Positions 9,675-18,568 of a stretch of DNA of 64,000 bases are shown in pieces (position 1 is the stretch's first letter; each line of letters opens with the position of its first letter). The translations under genes and the position numbers were made by a program. Below the pieces are notes generated by a model. That model did not search any database and was not told the DNA's origin. It saw only the letters and a program-made list of their open reading frames with translations. The DNA lies in NCBI GenBank assembly GCA_964420325.1, contig CAYQSU010000011.1, forward strand, positions 4,680 to 68,679. The letters are read 5' to 3'. Source of the DNA: CAYQSU01 sp964420325. Lineage in GTDB: Bacteria > Pseudomonadota > Alphaproteobacteria > Rhodospirillales > Defluviicoccaceae.

Positions 9675-10459
9675 GCCGCCGCGACCGCGAGGATTGCCGC
9701 AACCTCCGCCACCTGTTGGAGAGCGCCAAGGACGTCGCCGGTATGGCCACCGAGCTGCCGTTTCGCGAGCCACGCCAACGCGATCCCTGACGCCGCGGCC
9801 AGGACCAGCGCCGTCAGCGCCCCGCGCGGACCGAGCGCCGCCACCGCCATCGCCACGGCGAGCAGCGCCGCAGCGGCGACCTCGCCCACCGCCGGACGGC
9901 CGGCACCGGCCGCCAAGCCATCCGTGCGCGCCGGCGGCAGCCAGCGCGCCACGGCCGGCAGCGGGGCCCGCGACACGGCCCCGCAAGCGACGAGCGCGAG
10001 CCCGGCGGTGGCGGTCGGCAGGCTCGCCAGCGCGCCGGCGCGGAGGGCGACCGAGAACACGATGGCGATCACGCCGTAAGTGCCGATGCGGCTGTCGCGC
10101 ATGATGCGGAGCTTGTCCTCGCGGCTCCGCCCGCCGCCGAGGCCGTCGGCGAAGTCGGCGAGACCGTCCTCGTGGAGGGCGCCGGTCACCAGCGCGGCGG
10201 CAAGAACGGCGGCCAGCGCCGCGGGCAGGGCGGGGAATCCCAGGGCCGTTGCGCCCCACAGCACGAGCGCGGCGACGCCGCCGATGCCGGCACCGACGAT
10301 CGGGAAGAAGCCGGACGCGTGCGCGAGATAGCCGCCACCGTCCGCCGCCGGCGGACGGACGGGAAGGATGGTGAGCAGCCCCAGGGCGGCGACGAGCCCC
10401 TGGCACGGCCGGAACGACCGGCCGGAACGCGCCTGCTGATCGACGTCTCTCGGGGCCAT
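9671..10459 (-). CDS. cobS: Adenosylcobinamide-GDP ribazoletransferase (cobalamin synthase)
   Basis: CobS/CobV, 262 residues, an integral membrane enzyme that joins AdoCbi-GDP to alpha-ribazole (or its 5'-phosphate) in the last steps of cobalamin synthesis. Visible are several hydrophobic segments and the conserved acidic loop [17 protein letters not shown] plus [13 protein letters not shown], which bind Mg2+ in this family. The ATG at 10459 places the start just before GLLTILPVR, as in homologues. It is the first gene of the leftward run cobS-cobC-cobU-cobW-cobN and its stop overlaps the next start by four bases. It is divergent from cobT with only 54 bases between starts, so the operon promoter must lie there or inside cobT. 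Confidence 0.94.
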   Translation of the reverse strand: MAPRDVDQQARSGRSFRPCQGLVAALGLLTILPVRPPAADGGGYLAHASGFFPIVGAGIGGVAALVLWGATALGFPALPAALAAVLAAALVTGALHEDGLADFADGLGGGRSREDKLRIMRDSRIGTYGVIAIVFSVALRAGALASLPTATAGLALVACGAVSRAPLPAVARWLPPARTDGLAAGAGRPAVGEVAAAALLAVAMAVAALGPRGALTALVLAAASGIALAWLAKRQLGGHTGDVLGALQQVAEVAAILAVAAA

Positions 10460-10513
10460 GCGAAACCGCTTCCTCGGCGTCGTTCCGTCCCTTAAACGGT
10501 TATAGGAGATACG

Positions 10514-11569
10514 GTGCGGGAAAGCCAAACCGGGGTCGAACGCGACATGACGACCGTCTCCAGCCTCGACGACATCCGCGGGCTCGTCCGCGGGATGCCG
10601 GGACCCGACATCGGCGCCCTGACGAGAGCGGAAGCGCGCGAGCCCAGGCTGACCAAGCCGCCGGGGTCCCTCGGCCGTCTCGAAGAGCTCTCCAGCTGGC
10701 TCGCCGCCTGGCAGGGACGGCATCCGCCGACCGTCGACAGGCCGACGGCATGGGTGTTTGCCGGCAATCACGGGGTTGCCGCCCAAGGCGTCTCCGCCTA
10801 TCCGGCCGGCGTCACCGCCCAGATGGTGAAGAACTTCCAGGCCGGCGGCGCGGCGATCAACCAGCTCTGCCGGATCTTCGGCGTCGAGCTGTTCGTCCAT
10901 GCCTTCGACCTCGACCAGCCGACCAGAGACATCACCCTCGCGCCGGCGCTCACCGAGCGGAGCTTCCTTGCCGCCTTCAAGATCGGGCTTGGCACCGCCA
11001 GTTCCGCGACGGACCTGCTTTGCCTCGGCGAGATGGGGATCGGCAACACGACCTGCGCCGCGGCCATCGCCCATGCACTTTACGGCGAGTCCGCCGGTGA
11101 TTGGACCGGCCCGGGAACGGGCGTCTCGGGTGAGGGGCTCAGCCGAAAGGCGGCGGTCGTCGCCGCGGCCGTCGACAAGCACGCGGCAGCGGCCGCCGAC
11201 GCTCTCGATCTGTTGCGTCGGCTCGGCGGGCGCGAGCTGGCGGCCATCGCCGGTGCGGTCATCGGCGCCCGGCTACGGCGCGTGCCGGTGGTGCTCGACG
11301 GTTTCGTCTGCTGTGCCGCCGCGGCGCCTCTCGAGGTCCTGCGTCCCGGCGCCCTTGACCATTGCCTGATCGGCCACGTCTCGGCCGAGCCGGGTCACCG
11401 CCGTCTGCTTGACCGGCTGGCAAGGCGACCGCTCCTCGACCTTGACATGCGCCTCGGCGAGGCTTCCGGCGCGGTTCTGGCGGTCGCCGTCCTGAAGGCG
11501 GCGGTGGCGTGCCATGCCGAGATGGCGACGTTCGCCGAAGCGGGTGTCAGCGATCGGGGTGAGGGGTGA
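10514..11569 (+). CDS. cobT: Nicotinate-nucleotide-dimethylbenzimidazole phosphoribosyltransferase
   Basis: CobT of 351 residues makes alpha-ribazole-5'-phosphate from nicotinate mononucleotide and 5,6-dimethylbenzimidazole. Family hallmarks are the early [10 protein letters not shown], the [16 protein letters not shown] loop, [14 protein letters not shown], and the catalytic glutamate in [10 protein letters not shown] (E316 from this start, close to the catalytic position in the enteric enzyme). A GTG at 10514 has an AGGAG Shine-Dalgarno at 10504-10508; an ATG 33 bases later (10547) is an alternative. It is divergent from the cobS operon and supplies the lower-ligand nucleotide used by CobS and CobC. 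Its 3' end overlaps the convergent GNAT gene by 23 bases. Confidence 0.95.
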   Translation: MRESQTGVERDMTTVSSLDDIRGLVRGMPGPDIGALTRAEAREPRLTKPPGSLGRLEELSSWLAAWQGRHPPTVDRPTAWVFAGNHGVAAQGVSAYPAGVTAQMVKNFQAGGAAINQLCRIFGVELFVHAFDLDQPTRDITLAPALTERSFLAAFKIGLGTASSATDLLCLGEMGIGNTTCAAAIAHALYGESAGDWTGPGTGVSGEGLSRKAAVVAAAVDKHAAAAADALDLLRRLGGRELAAIAGAVIGARLRRVPVVLDGFVCCAAAAPLEVLRPGALDHCLIGHVSAEPGHRRLLDRLARRPLLDLDMRLGEASGAVLAVAVLKAAVACHAEMATFAEAGVSDRGEG

Positions 11570-12095
11570 CCGACGGCGGCCGCTGGACGTAGACGCCCTG
11601 CTCGCAGACGTAGCCGGCGCGCAGGAAAAGCGCCCGCGACGCCTCGTTCTCGGGAAGCACCCGCGCGATCAGCACGGCGTCCGGCTTGAGCCGCCTCGCC
11701 AGCGCGAGCCCGGCGGTGCCGAGGCCCCGGCCATAGAGGCCGGGGGCGACGAAGATCGAGACCTCGTAGCCGTCGCCCACTTGCTCGACCGCCTGGCGCT
11801 GCAGCCGAACGACGCCCGCCGGCCCTCCATCCAGGGTGATCAGCCAGACGTGGCAGTCGGCGTCGGCAAGGCATCCGCGCATCCAGCGCAGGTGCTCGTC
11901 GCGGCTCGGAACGGTGGGGTTGAAAGCGAACCTTCGCGTGCGCTGATCGGCCTGCCACACGAGGATGAGATCGGCATCCGCCATCGTCGCCGGTCGCAGG
12001 CGCACGACGCGGCCGCCGGACAGCATGAACGCGGCATCCGTGGCGGACCCTGGCGCCGAACGGTTTCGCGGATTTCCGTCCGTCAGTCGCGGCAT
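11547..12095 (-). CDS. GNAT family N-acetyltransferase
   Basis: A 182-residue GNAT protein of the Acetyltransf_3 type. The acetyl-CoA-binding motif A is seen as APGLYGRGLGTAGLALARR, and the downstream PENEASRALFLRAGY segment is typical of this subgroup. The acceptor is unknown. The first about 20 residues are poorly conserved-looking, and an internal ATG at 12026 (just before SGGRVVRLRP) is a credible alternative start. The gene is convergent with cobT and overlaps its last 23 bases, so it is unlikely to share a transcript with the cob genes. Confidence 0.8.
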   Translation of the reverse strand: MPRLTDGNPRNRSAPGSATDAAFMLSGGRVVRLRPATMADADLILVWQADQRTRRFAFNPTVPSRDEHLRWMRGCLADADCHVWLITLDGGPAGVVRLQRQAVEQVGDGYEVSIFVAPGLYGRGLGTAGLALARRLKPDAVLIARVLPENEASRALFLRAGYVCEQGVYVQRPPSVTPHPDR

Positions 12096-12288
12096 GTCCT
12101 GCCTTTACTCCGGGTCCGGGCGCCAAGGCAACCGCCGCTTTCGCCCGAAGGCCACCGAACACCGATGAGAGAGCCACGCGTGCTTCCCTTGCCGGACGCG
12201 TCCCTGCATACTGCGCAGCGGCGGCCGACGCGCCGAGCGGGACGGACGGTGCAAGCCGTTCGCCGAATTCCGAGGGGAGGACCCGTTG

Positions 12289-12675
12289 ATGATCAGATTG
12301 GAACCGGACGAAACCAGGCGAATTCTCGTCATCGAGATGCAGGGGATGATCTCCGAGGCCGACATCGACCAATGCCTCGACACGCTGCAGGAGCGGTACC
12401 CAGAGGTCGGTCTCAGGCTGCGCGGCGGCACGCGCGGCGGGCTTGGCTTGCTGCTCGACTGGACGAGGCTCGAAGGCTGGGAGCTGGGAGCAAAGACCGT
12501 CGGCACGCTGACCGGCAAGATGATCAGCGACGTCGTCAGACGGGTCGCCGTCGTCGCCGACGACAAGTGGCGGGGAGAACGCGAACGCATCGCCGATGCG
12601 GCGAAGCTGGCGGAGGTTCGCCTGTTCGCGGCCTCCCAGCGACAGAAGGCGCTGGACTGGCTCTCGGGCGGGTGA
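12289..12675 (+). CDS. SpoIIAA-like (STAS-fold) protein
   Basis: A 128-residue soluble protein resembling the SpoIIAA-like family of short STAS-fold proteins: an N-terminal beta-hairpin (RRILVIEMQGMISEADIDQC), a central LLLDWTRLEGWELGAK segment, and a hydrophobic strand RRVAVVADDKW followed by an acidic helix. No transmembrane segment or enzymatic motif is visible. The ATG at 12289 has an AGGGGAGG Shine-Dalgarno; the TTG directly before it is less likely. Another member of the same family lies on the opposite strand at 13044-13421. Role unknown; such proteins are often lipid- or partner-binding, but nothing here shows which. Confidence 0.7.
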   Translation: MIRLEPDETRRILVIEMQGMISEADIDQCLDTLQERYPEVGLRLRGGTRGGLGLLLDWTRLEGWELGAKTVGTLTGKMISDVVRRVAVVADDKWRGERERIADAAKLAEVRLFAASQRQKALDWLSGG

Positions 12676-13043
12676 GCCACATCGAGCCCACCTTCGACGC
12701 CATGGGCGAATCGGTTCGCCGTCAAACGGTGTCGACCGCCCCAGGCGCGCCGGAGTCGTTCACCGATTCTGTGGATATCCCTGTCGATAACGGTCGCGAC
12801 CAATCACGAAAAGCAAGGCGCTGAGCCGACTTATGGGCAATGCCTAGATTTTAGGCACAAACCTACTGCATTGAAAATATTAGCTATTTATTCAAGCGCG
12901 ATCGCAGCGCCGGTGTCGGCGAGTGCATGCAGGGCCCATTTGGGGCATATCGAGCCGTAGAAACCCGTGGACTGTGGATGGCAAAAGGCGTAAGGCTCGG
13001 CTCAATTGGGGTTTCTTGTGCTCGAAAAGGGTGGCAGGCCTGT
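12676..13043. other. Convergent intergenic region with an AT-rich patch and a short palindrome
   Basis: This 368-base region lies between the stops of two convergent SpoIIAA-like genes. I see no convincing gene. At 12841-12857 there is an inverted repeat, TGCCTA-GATTT-TAGGCA, followed by a strikingly AT-rich stretch to about 12893, unlike the GC-rich surroundings. It may be a weak terminator or a protein-binding site. No T-run directly follows the stem. Confidence 0.4.
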
Positions 13044-13421
13044 TCAAGACGCGTCGCCCTCGGCGCTCACCCAGGTCTTGGCCTCGTCGAGGAGCAGGTT
13101 TGGGAAGGTCCTGACCGGGCACGGAATCAGAAACCCGAACACCCTGGCGGCGCCGATCAGCCATTCGACGTCCGAGACAACGGCGACCCGCTCCCACGCC
13201 GTCAAATGGGCAAGGCCGACCTTGGCATCGTCCCACAGCGCCCCGAGGCTGATGCCGGTGACGTCGTCGCCAAACTGATACAGCACACGAATGCGCCCGT
13301 GCACCCTCAGTCTCTCCTCGATCGTCGGGATCAGCACCCTCTCATAGTCCTCGGCGGTCACCGTGCCGCTGGCGCGGAAAGCGGCGACGCGCTCCGGCAC
13401 GTCGGTGATGATCTCGATCAT
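13044..13421 (-). CDS. SpoIIAA-like (STAS-fold) protein
   Basis: A 125-residue paralogue-type SpoIIAA-like protein. It starts MIEIITDVPERVAAFRASG, a typical first beta-hairpin (GTVTAEDYERVLIP), then IRVLYQFGDDVTGI and the WERVAVVSDVEWL strand that corresponds to RRVAVVADDKW in the neighbour at 12289. The C-terminal segment reads ARVFGFLIPCPVRTFP, usual for the family. No catalytic motif. The gene starts 223 bases downstream (in the left direction) of the convergently placed Sel1 gene's stop at 13461 being to its right. Function unknown. Confidence 0.75.
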   Translation of the reverse strand: MIEIITDVPERVAAFRASGTVTAEDYERVLIPTIEERLRVHGRIRVLYQFGDDVTGISLGALWDDAKVGLAHLTAWERVAVVSDVEWLIGAARVFGFLIPCPVRTFPNLLLDEAKTWVSAEGDAS

Positions 13422-13460
13422 TCGCGGCCCCCGCCCTCCACCAGCGTCGAGCCGGGCCGC

Positions 13461-14198
13461 TCACTGGTGGGCGGTCAACCACGCCTCGGCCAGCCGTTCC
13501 GCCTCGGCGATGTCTTCAGGGGTCATCTTGCCCTCGACCTCCTCGCGGATGTCGACGATCTGCTCCCGGGCGCCGCCTTCCGGCATGCGCGCGATGGCCA
13601 CGCTGAACCACTTGTGCGATTGGATCATATCGGCTCCGACGCCCTTGCCGTCGATGTAAAGGGTGCCCAGCACGACCATTGACTTGAAGTCCCCCTGTTC
13701 GGCGCCAAGACCGAACCAGCGCACCGCTTCCGCGTCGTCCTGGGCGACGCCTCGTCCCCTCAGGTGCATTGCACCGAGATTGAACTGTGCCTGCGCATCT
13801 CCCTGGTCGGCGGCCTTGCGGTACCATTCCGCCGCCTCAGCGAGGTCCGCCTCGACGCCCTTGCCGTTCTCGTACATGTAGCCGAGATTAAGCTGTGCAC
13901 GCGCGTATGCCTGGTCGGCCGCCTTGCGGTACCACTTGACCGCCAGGGCCTCGTCCTTGGCCACGCCCTGGCCCTTGAAGTACATCAGCCCCAGGGTCGC
14001 CTGGGCTTCCGCATTGCCCTGCTCGGCCTCTTCCGAGAACGCCGCGAAGGCGGCTTCGTAGTCGCCCCGCTCATAGGCGGCCATGGCCGCCTCACGATCG
14101 GCATGAAGGGGTGCCGCGCTGCCGAGCGCCGCGGCGAAGGTCACGAGGAAGAACCAGATGCTGGCGCGGGCCGAGCGGATTCGTCGAAAAGCCGTCAT
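13461..14198 (-). CDS. Secreted Sel1-repeat protein
   Basis: A 245-residue protein with an N-terminal signal peptide (hydrophobic FFLVTFAAALGSAAPLHA) and about four Sel1-like repeats from about residue 55 to 190, each with the pattern AQxxLGxMYxxGxGVxxDxxxAxxWYRKAA. Sel1/TPR-type solenoids act as periplasmic protein-interaction scaffolds. The C-terminal 50 residues form a mixed helix without known motif. Start ATG at 14198. It precedes the SpoIIAA-like gene by 39 bases on the same strand, so the two may be co-transcribed. No specific partner can be named. Confidence 0.85.
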   Translation of the reverse strand: MTAFRRIRSARASIWFFLVTFAAALGSAAPLHADREAAMAAYERGDYEAAFAAFSEEAEQGNAEAQATLGLMYFKGQGVAKDEALAVKWYRKAADQAYARAQLNLGYMYENGKGVEADLAEAAEWYRKAADQGDAQAQFNLGAMHLRGRGVAQDDAEAVRWFGLGAEQGDFKSMVVLGTLYIDGKGVGADMIQSHKWFSVAIARMPEGGAREQIVDIREEVEGKMTPEDIAEAERLAEAWLTAHQ

Positions 14199-14297
14199 GC
14201 CTGGACTCCGGGAAAACTATAGGTTGCAGCAACGATAGCACGCCTCGCCGTCCGTGGCGACGAAGAAACGTCGGTTCGCTGATCGCCGACGCCGCGC

Positions 14298-15452
14298 TCA
14301 GGACCAATGCTGGCTGCCAATGTAGGTTTCCGACTGCATCTCGTGCAGACGGGATACCGTGCGCGCGAAGGCGAAGGCGCCGTCGCCCTCGGGATAGAGC
14401 TCTTCGGGCCGCCGTTCGGCCGAGCAGATGAGCTTCACCCGATGCTCGTAAAGGGCGTCGATCAGGGTGACGAAACGCTTGGCGGCGTTGCGCTGCTCGG
14501 GTGCCAGACGCGGGATCCCGGCGAGCACCAGCACGTCGTAGCGGCCGGCGATGGCGAGGTAGTCGGCCGGCCCCAGCGGCCGCTCGCACAGCTCCTTGAA
14601 CCCGGTGAAGGCGATGTCGTCGGCAGCCATCGGGATGGTGATGCTCCGCCCCTTGACGACGAGAGTCTCCGGGCCGGCCTCGACGCCATGGCTCAGGCGC
14701 CGAAAATAGGCCCTGAGCTCGGCATCGGTCCGCGGCCCGAGCGGCGTCAGATAGACGTTCATTGTCCGCATGCTCTCGAGTCGGTAGTCGATGCCGGAGT
14801 CGAGATGCAACAGGTCGAGCCGCTCCTCGATCAGGGCGATGAACGGCAGGAACAGCTCCCGCTGCAGGCCATCCTTGTAGAGATCGCGCGGCGGCCGGTT
14901 TGACGTGGCGACGACGACCACGCCGGCCTCGAACAGGGCCTCGAACAGCCGCCCGAGGATCATCGCGTCGGCGATGTCCTCGACCTGGAACTCGTCGAAG
15001 CAGAGAAGCCAGGCATCGGCCGCGAACCTTTGCGCGACCAGGGCAACGATGTCGTCGCGTGCCCGCGGCCGGCCCCGCGACCTCGCGCGGAGGCTGTCTT
15101 CCGCCTCCCGCCGCCGCACGTCGTTGAGCATCGCCTGCACCTCCTGCATGAAGGCGTGGAAGTGCACGCGCCGCTTGCGGTCGACCGGCGCCAAGCGGAA
15201 GAACAGGTCCATCAGCATCGACTTGCCGCGGCCGACGCCACCGTAGATGTAGAGCCCCTGCGGTGGCTCCTGACGGCGGCGGCCGAGGCCGAAGCGCTCC
15301 TTCCAGCCGCCGCGGCCCGCTGCCGGCTCGTACCCCGCCAGGGCGTGAGCCAGGCTCTCGAGCTTCTCGGCGGCAAGCTCCTGCGCGGGGTCGGGCCGGA
15401 TGGCTCCGGACGCGACGAGGGCGCGATAGTGGGCGAGCGGTCCCTGGGACAT
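14298..15452 (-). CDS. zapE: ZapE/AFG1-family ATPase
   Basis: A 384-residue P-loop ATPase of the AFG1/ZapE family, which in bacteria associates with the division ring and in mitochondria acts in protein quality control. Visible are Walker A GGVGRGKS (about residue 71), FHAFMQEV, Walker B LLCFDEFQ with VEDIADAMIL, and sensor segment VVVATSNRPP followed by LYKDGLQRELFLPFI, all highly conserved. The ATG at 15452 is preferred; a GTG three codons upstream is possible. It is divergent from the sterol-desaturase-family gene, with a 104-base space that should hold both promoters. Confidence 0.93.
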   Translation of the reverse strand: MSQGPLAHYRALVASGAIRPDPAQELAAEKLESLAHALAGYEPAAGRGGWKERFGLGRRRQEPPQGLYIYGGVGRGKSMLMDLFFRLAPVDRKRRVHFHAFMQEVQAMLNDVRRREAEDSLRARSRGRPRARDDIVALVAQRFAADAWLLCFDEFQVEDIADAMILGRLFEALFEAGVVVVATSNRPPRDLYKDGLQRELFLPFIALIEERLDLLHLDSGIDYRLESMRTMNVYLTPLGPRTDAELRAYFRRLSHGVEAGPETLVVKGRSITIPMAADDIAFTGFKELCERPLGPADYLAIAGRYDVLVLAGIPRLAPEQRNAAKRFVTLIDALYEHRVKLICSAERRPEELYPEGDGAFAFARTVSRLHEMQSETYIGSQHWS

Positions 15453-15556
15453 GGTCTGCACCGCGATGCTGCAGCTGCGAAAAGCCTACCGTCCGCGCCC
15501 CGGCTTGTAAAGCCGCCGCCGTGGCGCAGAGGGTCTGGCGGACCTATCTGTTGGCC

Positions 15557-16360
15557 ATGACCGATCTCGTCCTCGCCAACGAGCCGTTGATCCGGATTGG
15601 GAGCTTCGCCGCCCTGCTGGCGGCGATGGTGGCGTGGGAACTGGCAGCGCCCCGCCGCACCCTCGAGGCCGGACGTGCGGTGCGCTGGACCAGCAATCTC
15701 GGCATCGTCGTCATCGATGGCCTCCTCGTCCGTCTGCTGTTTCCGGTCGCGGCCGTCGGCGCCGCGTTGCTCGCGGCCGACCGAGGCTGGGGCCTGTTCA
15801 ATGCCGCTCCCGTGCCGTTCGGCTTGGCGGTCGTCGTCTCGGTGGCCGCCCTCGACCTCGCGATCTATGGCCAGCACGTCGCCTTCCACAAGGTGCCGGC
15901 GCTGTGGCGCCTGCACCGGATGCACCATTCGGACGTCGACTTCGACGCCACCACGGGCGTCCGCTTCCACCCGCTCGAGATCGCCCTGTCGATGCTGTAC
16001 AAGATCGCCGTCGTCCTCGTCCTCGGCGCGCCCGCGCTGGCCGTGGTGCTGTTCGAGGTGCTTCTGAACGCCACCGCCCTGTTCAATCACGGCAACGTTC
16101 GGTTGCCGTCGGCGCTCGATCGCGTGCTCAGGCTCGCCGTCGTCACCCCCGACGTGCACCGTGTCCACCACTCGATCCACAGGGACGAAACGGACAGCAA
16201 CTACGGCTTCAACCTGACCGTCTGGGATCGTCTGTTCGGCACCTATCGCGGCCAGCCCCGCGACGGCCACGAGACGATGACGATCGGGCTCGACCTGTTC
16301 CGTTCCGCCCGGGAGCGCCGTCTCGACCGCCTGCTCATTCAGCCTTTCGTTCGTCCTTGA
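15557..16360 (+). CDS. Sterol desaturase / fatty acid hydroxylase family membrane protein
   Basis: A 267-residue integral membrane protein with the di-iron His clusters of the fatty acid hydroxylase superfamily: HVAFHK, LHRMHHSD, and HRVHHSIHRDET. At least four hydrophobic segments are visible, and the last 40 residues (YGFNLTVWDRLFGTYRG) are the family's C-terminal signature. It likely hydroxylates or desaturates a lipid using O2; the substrate is unknown. Start ATG at 15557. Its last 26 bases overlap the convergent diguanylate cyclase gene. Confidence 0.88.
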   Translation: MTDLVLANEPLIRIGSFAALLAAMVAWELAAPRRTLEAGRAVRWTSNLGIVVIDGLLVRLLFPVAAVGAALLAADRGWGLFNAAPVPFGLAVVVSVAALDLAIYGQHVAFHKVPALWRLHRMHHSDVDFDATTGVRFHPLEIALSMLYKIAVVLVLGAPALAVVLFEVLLNATALFNHGNVRLPSALDRVLRLAVVTPDVHRVHHSIHRDETDSNYGFNLTVWDRLFGTYRGQPRDGHETMTIGLDLFRSARERRLDRLLIQPFVRP

Positions 16361-18332
16361 AAGGGTCACTCCCGGCGAGCATGACGCCGCCGCCCTGCCT
16401 CTTGGCCGCATACATGGCGGCGTCCGCGGCCTGCAGCAGCGCCTCGGGGCTCTCGCCGTGATCGGGAAACAGGGAGATGCCAATGCTGGCGCCGAGACGG
16501 ACCGGGCGGTGGTCGAGGAGGGCGGGCAGGGCGACGGCGTCGCGGATCTTGGCCGCAACCTGCTCGCCGATCGCCACGTCGCCGACGTCTTCGACGAGGA
16601 CGACGAACTCGTCGCCGCCGAAGCGGGTCACCGTATCGGTGGCGCGAACCGCCCGCCTCAGCCGGTCGGCGGCCTCCATCAGCAGGAGATCGCCGGCTTC
16701 GTGACCCAATCGATCGTTGATCGCCTTGAAGCCATCGAGGTCGACGAACAGCACCGCGAGTCGGGTGCGATGCCGCCGCGCGCGCATGACGGCGTCCGCG
16801 AAGCGATCGAGCAGCGACGAGCGGTTGAGCAGGCCGGTCAGCCGGTCGTGCGCGGCGAGGTAGCGGATGCGGCGCTCGCCGGCGGCGCGTTCGGTGACGT
16901 CGAGGCCGGCAAGCAACACCCCGGAGACCGTCGCGTGCTCGTCCCTGAGCACGGTCGCGCGCCAGTCGATCAGGCGCTCGTGGCCGTCGCGCGTGCGCAC
17001 CGCGCTGTCGAACGGTCCGACCTGCTCACGGCCCTCGGCGAGGCGGCCGAGGATGTGGCGGACCTTCGGCCGCTCGTCCTCCGGGACGGCGATCTCGAGC
17101 CACGGCTTGCCGGCAATCTCGGCTTGGCCGTATCCGAGCAGGGAACAGGCTTCCCGGTTGCAGAGCGCCACCCGGCCCTTGGCGTCGAGTGCGACGATCG
17201 GCGTCCGCGCCAGCGCCAGCACCGTCTGCGCCCGCTGCGACTCTCGCACCGCTTCCGCCTCCGCCGCTCGCCGGCGCAGGATCTCGTCGCGGAGATCCCG
17301 GGTGCGCTCCTGCACGCGCCGCTCGAGGCTCGCCCGCTCCGCCCGCAGCCCCGAGACGAGGCTGCCGAGAAGGAGACCGGTGACCGAGAGCGAGATCATG
17401 AACACTTGGGCGTCGGCGAGCACCTCCAGCGCTGCCGAGGCGGCGACGACGAGCGCCACCGTGATGTTCGCGAGGACGTTGCCGACGCCGGCGCCGGTGA
17501 GGCCGAAGCGGAGTGCCAACCACAGGATCGGGAGGAAGAGGGGATACCAGCGCAAGGGGTTGTGGTAGTGGCCCCCAGCGGCGAAAACGACGGCGGCGAA
17601 TCCGAACACGAGCCAAGCTTCGAGGGTCGCGTGGAGCCACCGCGGCCATTGGCGGCGGCGCGCGGCGAGGAGGGGGCTCGCTTCGAGATCGCTGAGCACC
17701 GACGGGGGCCAGCGGCCCTTGAGGAGGCGATGGCCGACCATCAGCGCCACGGGGCTCAGCGTCAGCGCACCGACCAGGTCGCCCGACCACCACTCGACGA
17801 CCGCCGGCACGAACGCCGGCCAGGAAAGGAACCCGTTGAGGACGAGGTTGGCGCAGGACAAGAGGGCGGCCGCCGCCGAGCCGCCGCTGGTGACCGCGCA
17901 GATCCAGAAAATGCGGCTGACCGGCGCCGCTCGCGGGTCGAGCCAACCCGCCCGACGAATGATCGCGGCCACGACGGCGTAGACGGCGGGCGAAACGGCA
18001 GCCGAGACCAATAGGCCCGCAACCCGGCCGACGGTGGGTTGAGCATCGTGCAGCCACAGTGAGCCCTGAAGGCCGCCGACGAAGCCGAAGGCCAGTTCGA
18101 CGACGAAGGCGGTGAAAGCGAAGCGCCAGCCGAACAAGAGCAGAAAGGCCAGGCGGAGCCCGACCGCCGGAAACCAGATGCTGATCCCCGGCCGAACCTG
18201 GAACAGCGCCGCGGCCTCGAACAGAGCGGCAAAGAGGAGGCCGTAGACGACGGCAATCGCCGCCCACGCCGTGAGGCGGCGCGCGCCGTTGAGAACGAGC
18301 GGACTTACGCCGTTGAGCCCCCCTACGGACAT
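16335..18332 (-). CDS. MASE1-PAS-GGDEF diguanylate cyclase
   Basis: A 665-residue membrane sensor. Residues 10-300 contain about eight hydrophobic segments of the MASE1 type, then a coiled-coil linker (ASLERRVQERTRDLRDEIL), a PAS domain around 355-475 (ARTPIVALDAKGRVALCNRE) and a C-terminal GGDEF domain. The active-site motif GGDEF is intact at 572-576, and an inhibitory I-site RxxD (RATD) lies at 563-566, so the enzyme should make c-di-GMP and be product-inhibited. No EAL domain. The ATG at 18332 has GGAGG four bases upstream and is preferred to the TTG at 18353. The signal sensed is unknown. Confidence 0.92.
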   Translation of the reverse strand: MSVGGLNGVSPLVLNGARRLTAWAAIAVVYGLLFAALFEAAALFQVRPGISIWFPAVGLRLAFLLLFGWRFAFTAFVVELAFGFVGGLQGSLWLHDAQPTVGRVAGLLVSAAVSPAVYAVVAAIIRRAGWLDPRAAPVSRIFWICAVTSGGSAAAALLSCANLVLNGFLSWPAFVPAVVEWWSGDLVGALTLSPVALMVGHRLLKGRWPPSVLSDLEASPLLAARRRQWPRWLHATLEAWLVFGFAAVVFAAGGHYHNPLRWYPLFLPILWLALRFGLTGAGVGNVLANITVALVVAASAALEVLADAQVFMISLSVTGLLLGSLVSGLRAERASLERRVQERTRDLRDEILRRRAAEAEAVRESQRAQTVLALARTPIVALDAKGRVALCNREACSLLGYGQAEIAGKPWLEIAVPEDERPKVRHILGRLAEGREQVGPFDSAVRTRDGHERLIDWRATVLRDEHATVSGVLLAGLDVTERAAGERRIRYLAAHDRLTGLLNRSSLLDRFADAVMRARRHRTRLAVLFVDLDGFKAINDRLGHEAGDLLLMEAADRLRRAVRATDTVTRFGGDEFVVLVEDVGDVAIGEQVAAKIRDAVALPALLDHRPVRLGASIGISLFPDHGESPEALLQAADAAMYAAKRQGGGVMLAGSDPFKDERKAE

Positions 18333-18515
18333 CGCGCCTCCCCGCGACGTCAACGCCAGAAGGACAGTCTAGCATGCGGCTGCCGATGATCAACAGTTTA
18401 ATGCCCCATCAGGGGTGTTCTACCGCGCATTGCAATCACATCTACGAACAGACGGGCCGGTGCTCGATGAAAGGTTGCAGATCAGCGGCATCCCGCTGCC
18501 GCGTGCCTGACGGCA

Positions 18516-18539
18516 ACCGCCGGGCCGAAGCCCGGCGGT
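18516..18539 (-). terminator. Hairpin downstream of sdhB, probable intrinsic terminator
   Basis: Ten-base-pair perfect stem with a four-base loop, about 30 bases past the sdhB stop on the same strand. The arms are ACCGCCGGGC and GCCCGGCGGT. The following bases are not a clear T-run, so termination efficiency is uncertain. It separates sdhB from the diguanylate cyclase gene. Confidence 0.6.
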
Positions 18540-18568
18540 CGTTCCCCCCCCTTCCGCGTTCGTTCGCG

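Noticed and set aside
12852..12870. Sigma54-like GGCAC...TGCA motif in the AT-rich patch
   Set aside because: The GG to GC distance is two bases longer than the -24/-12 spacing allows, and no gene starts suitably downstream.
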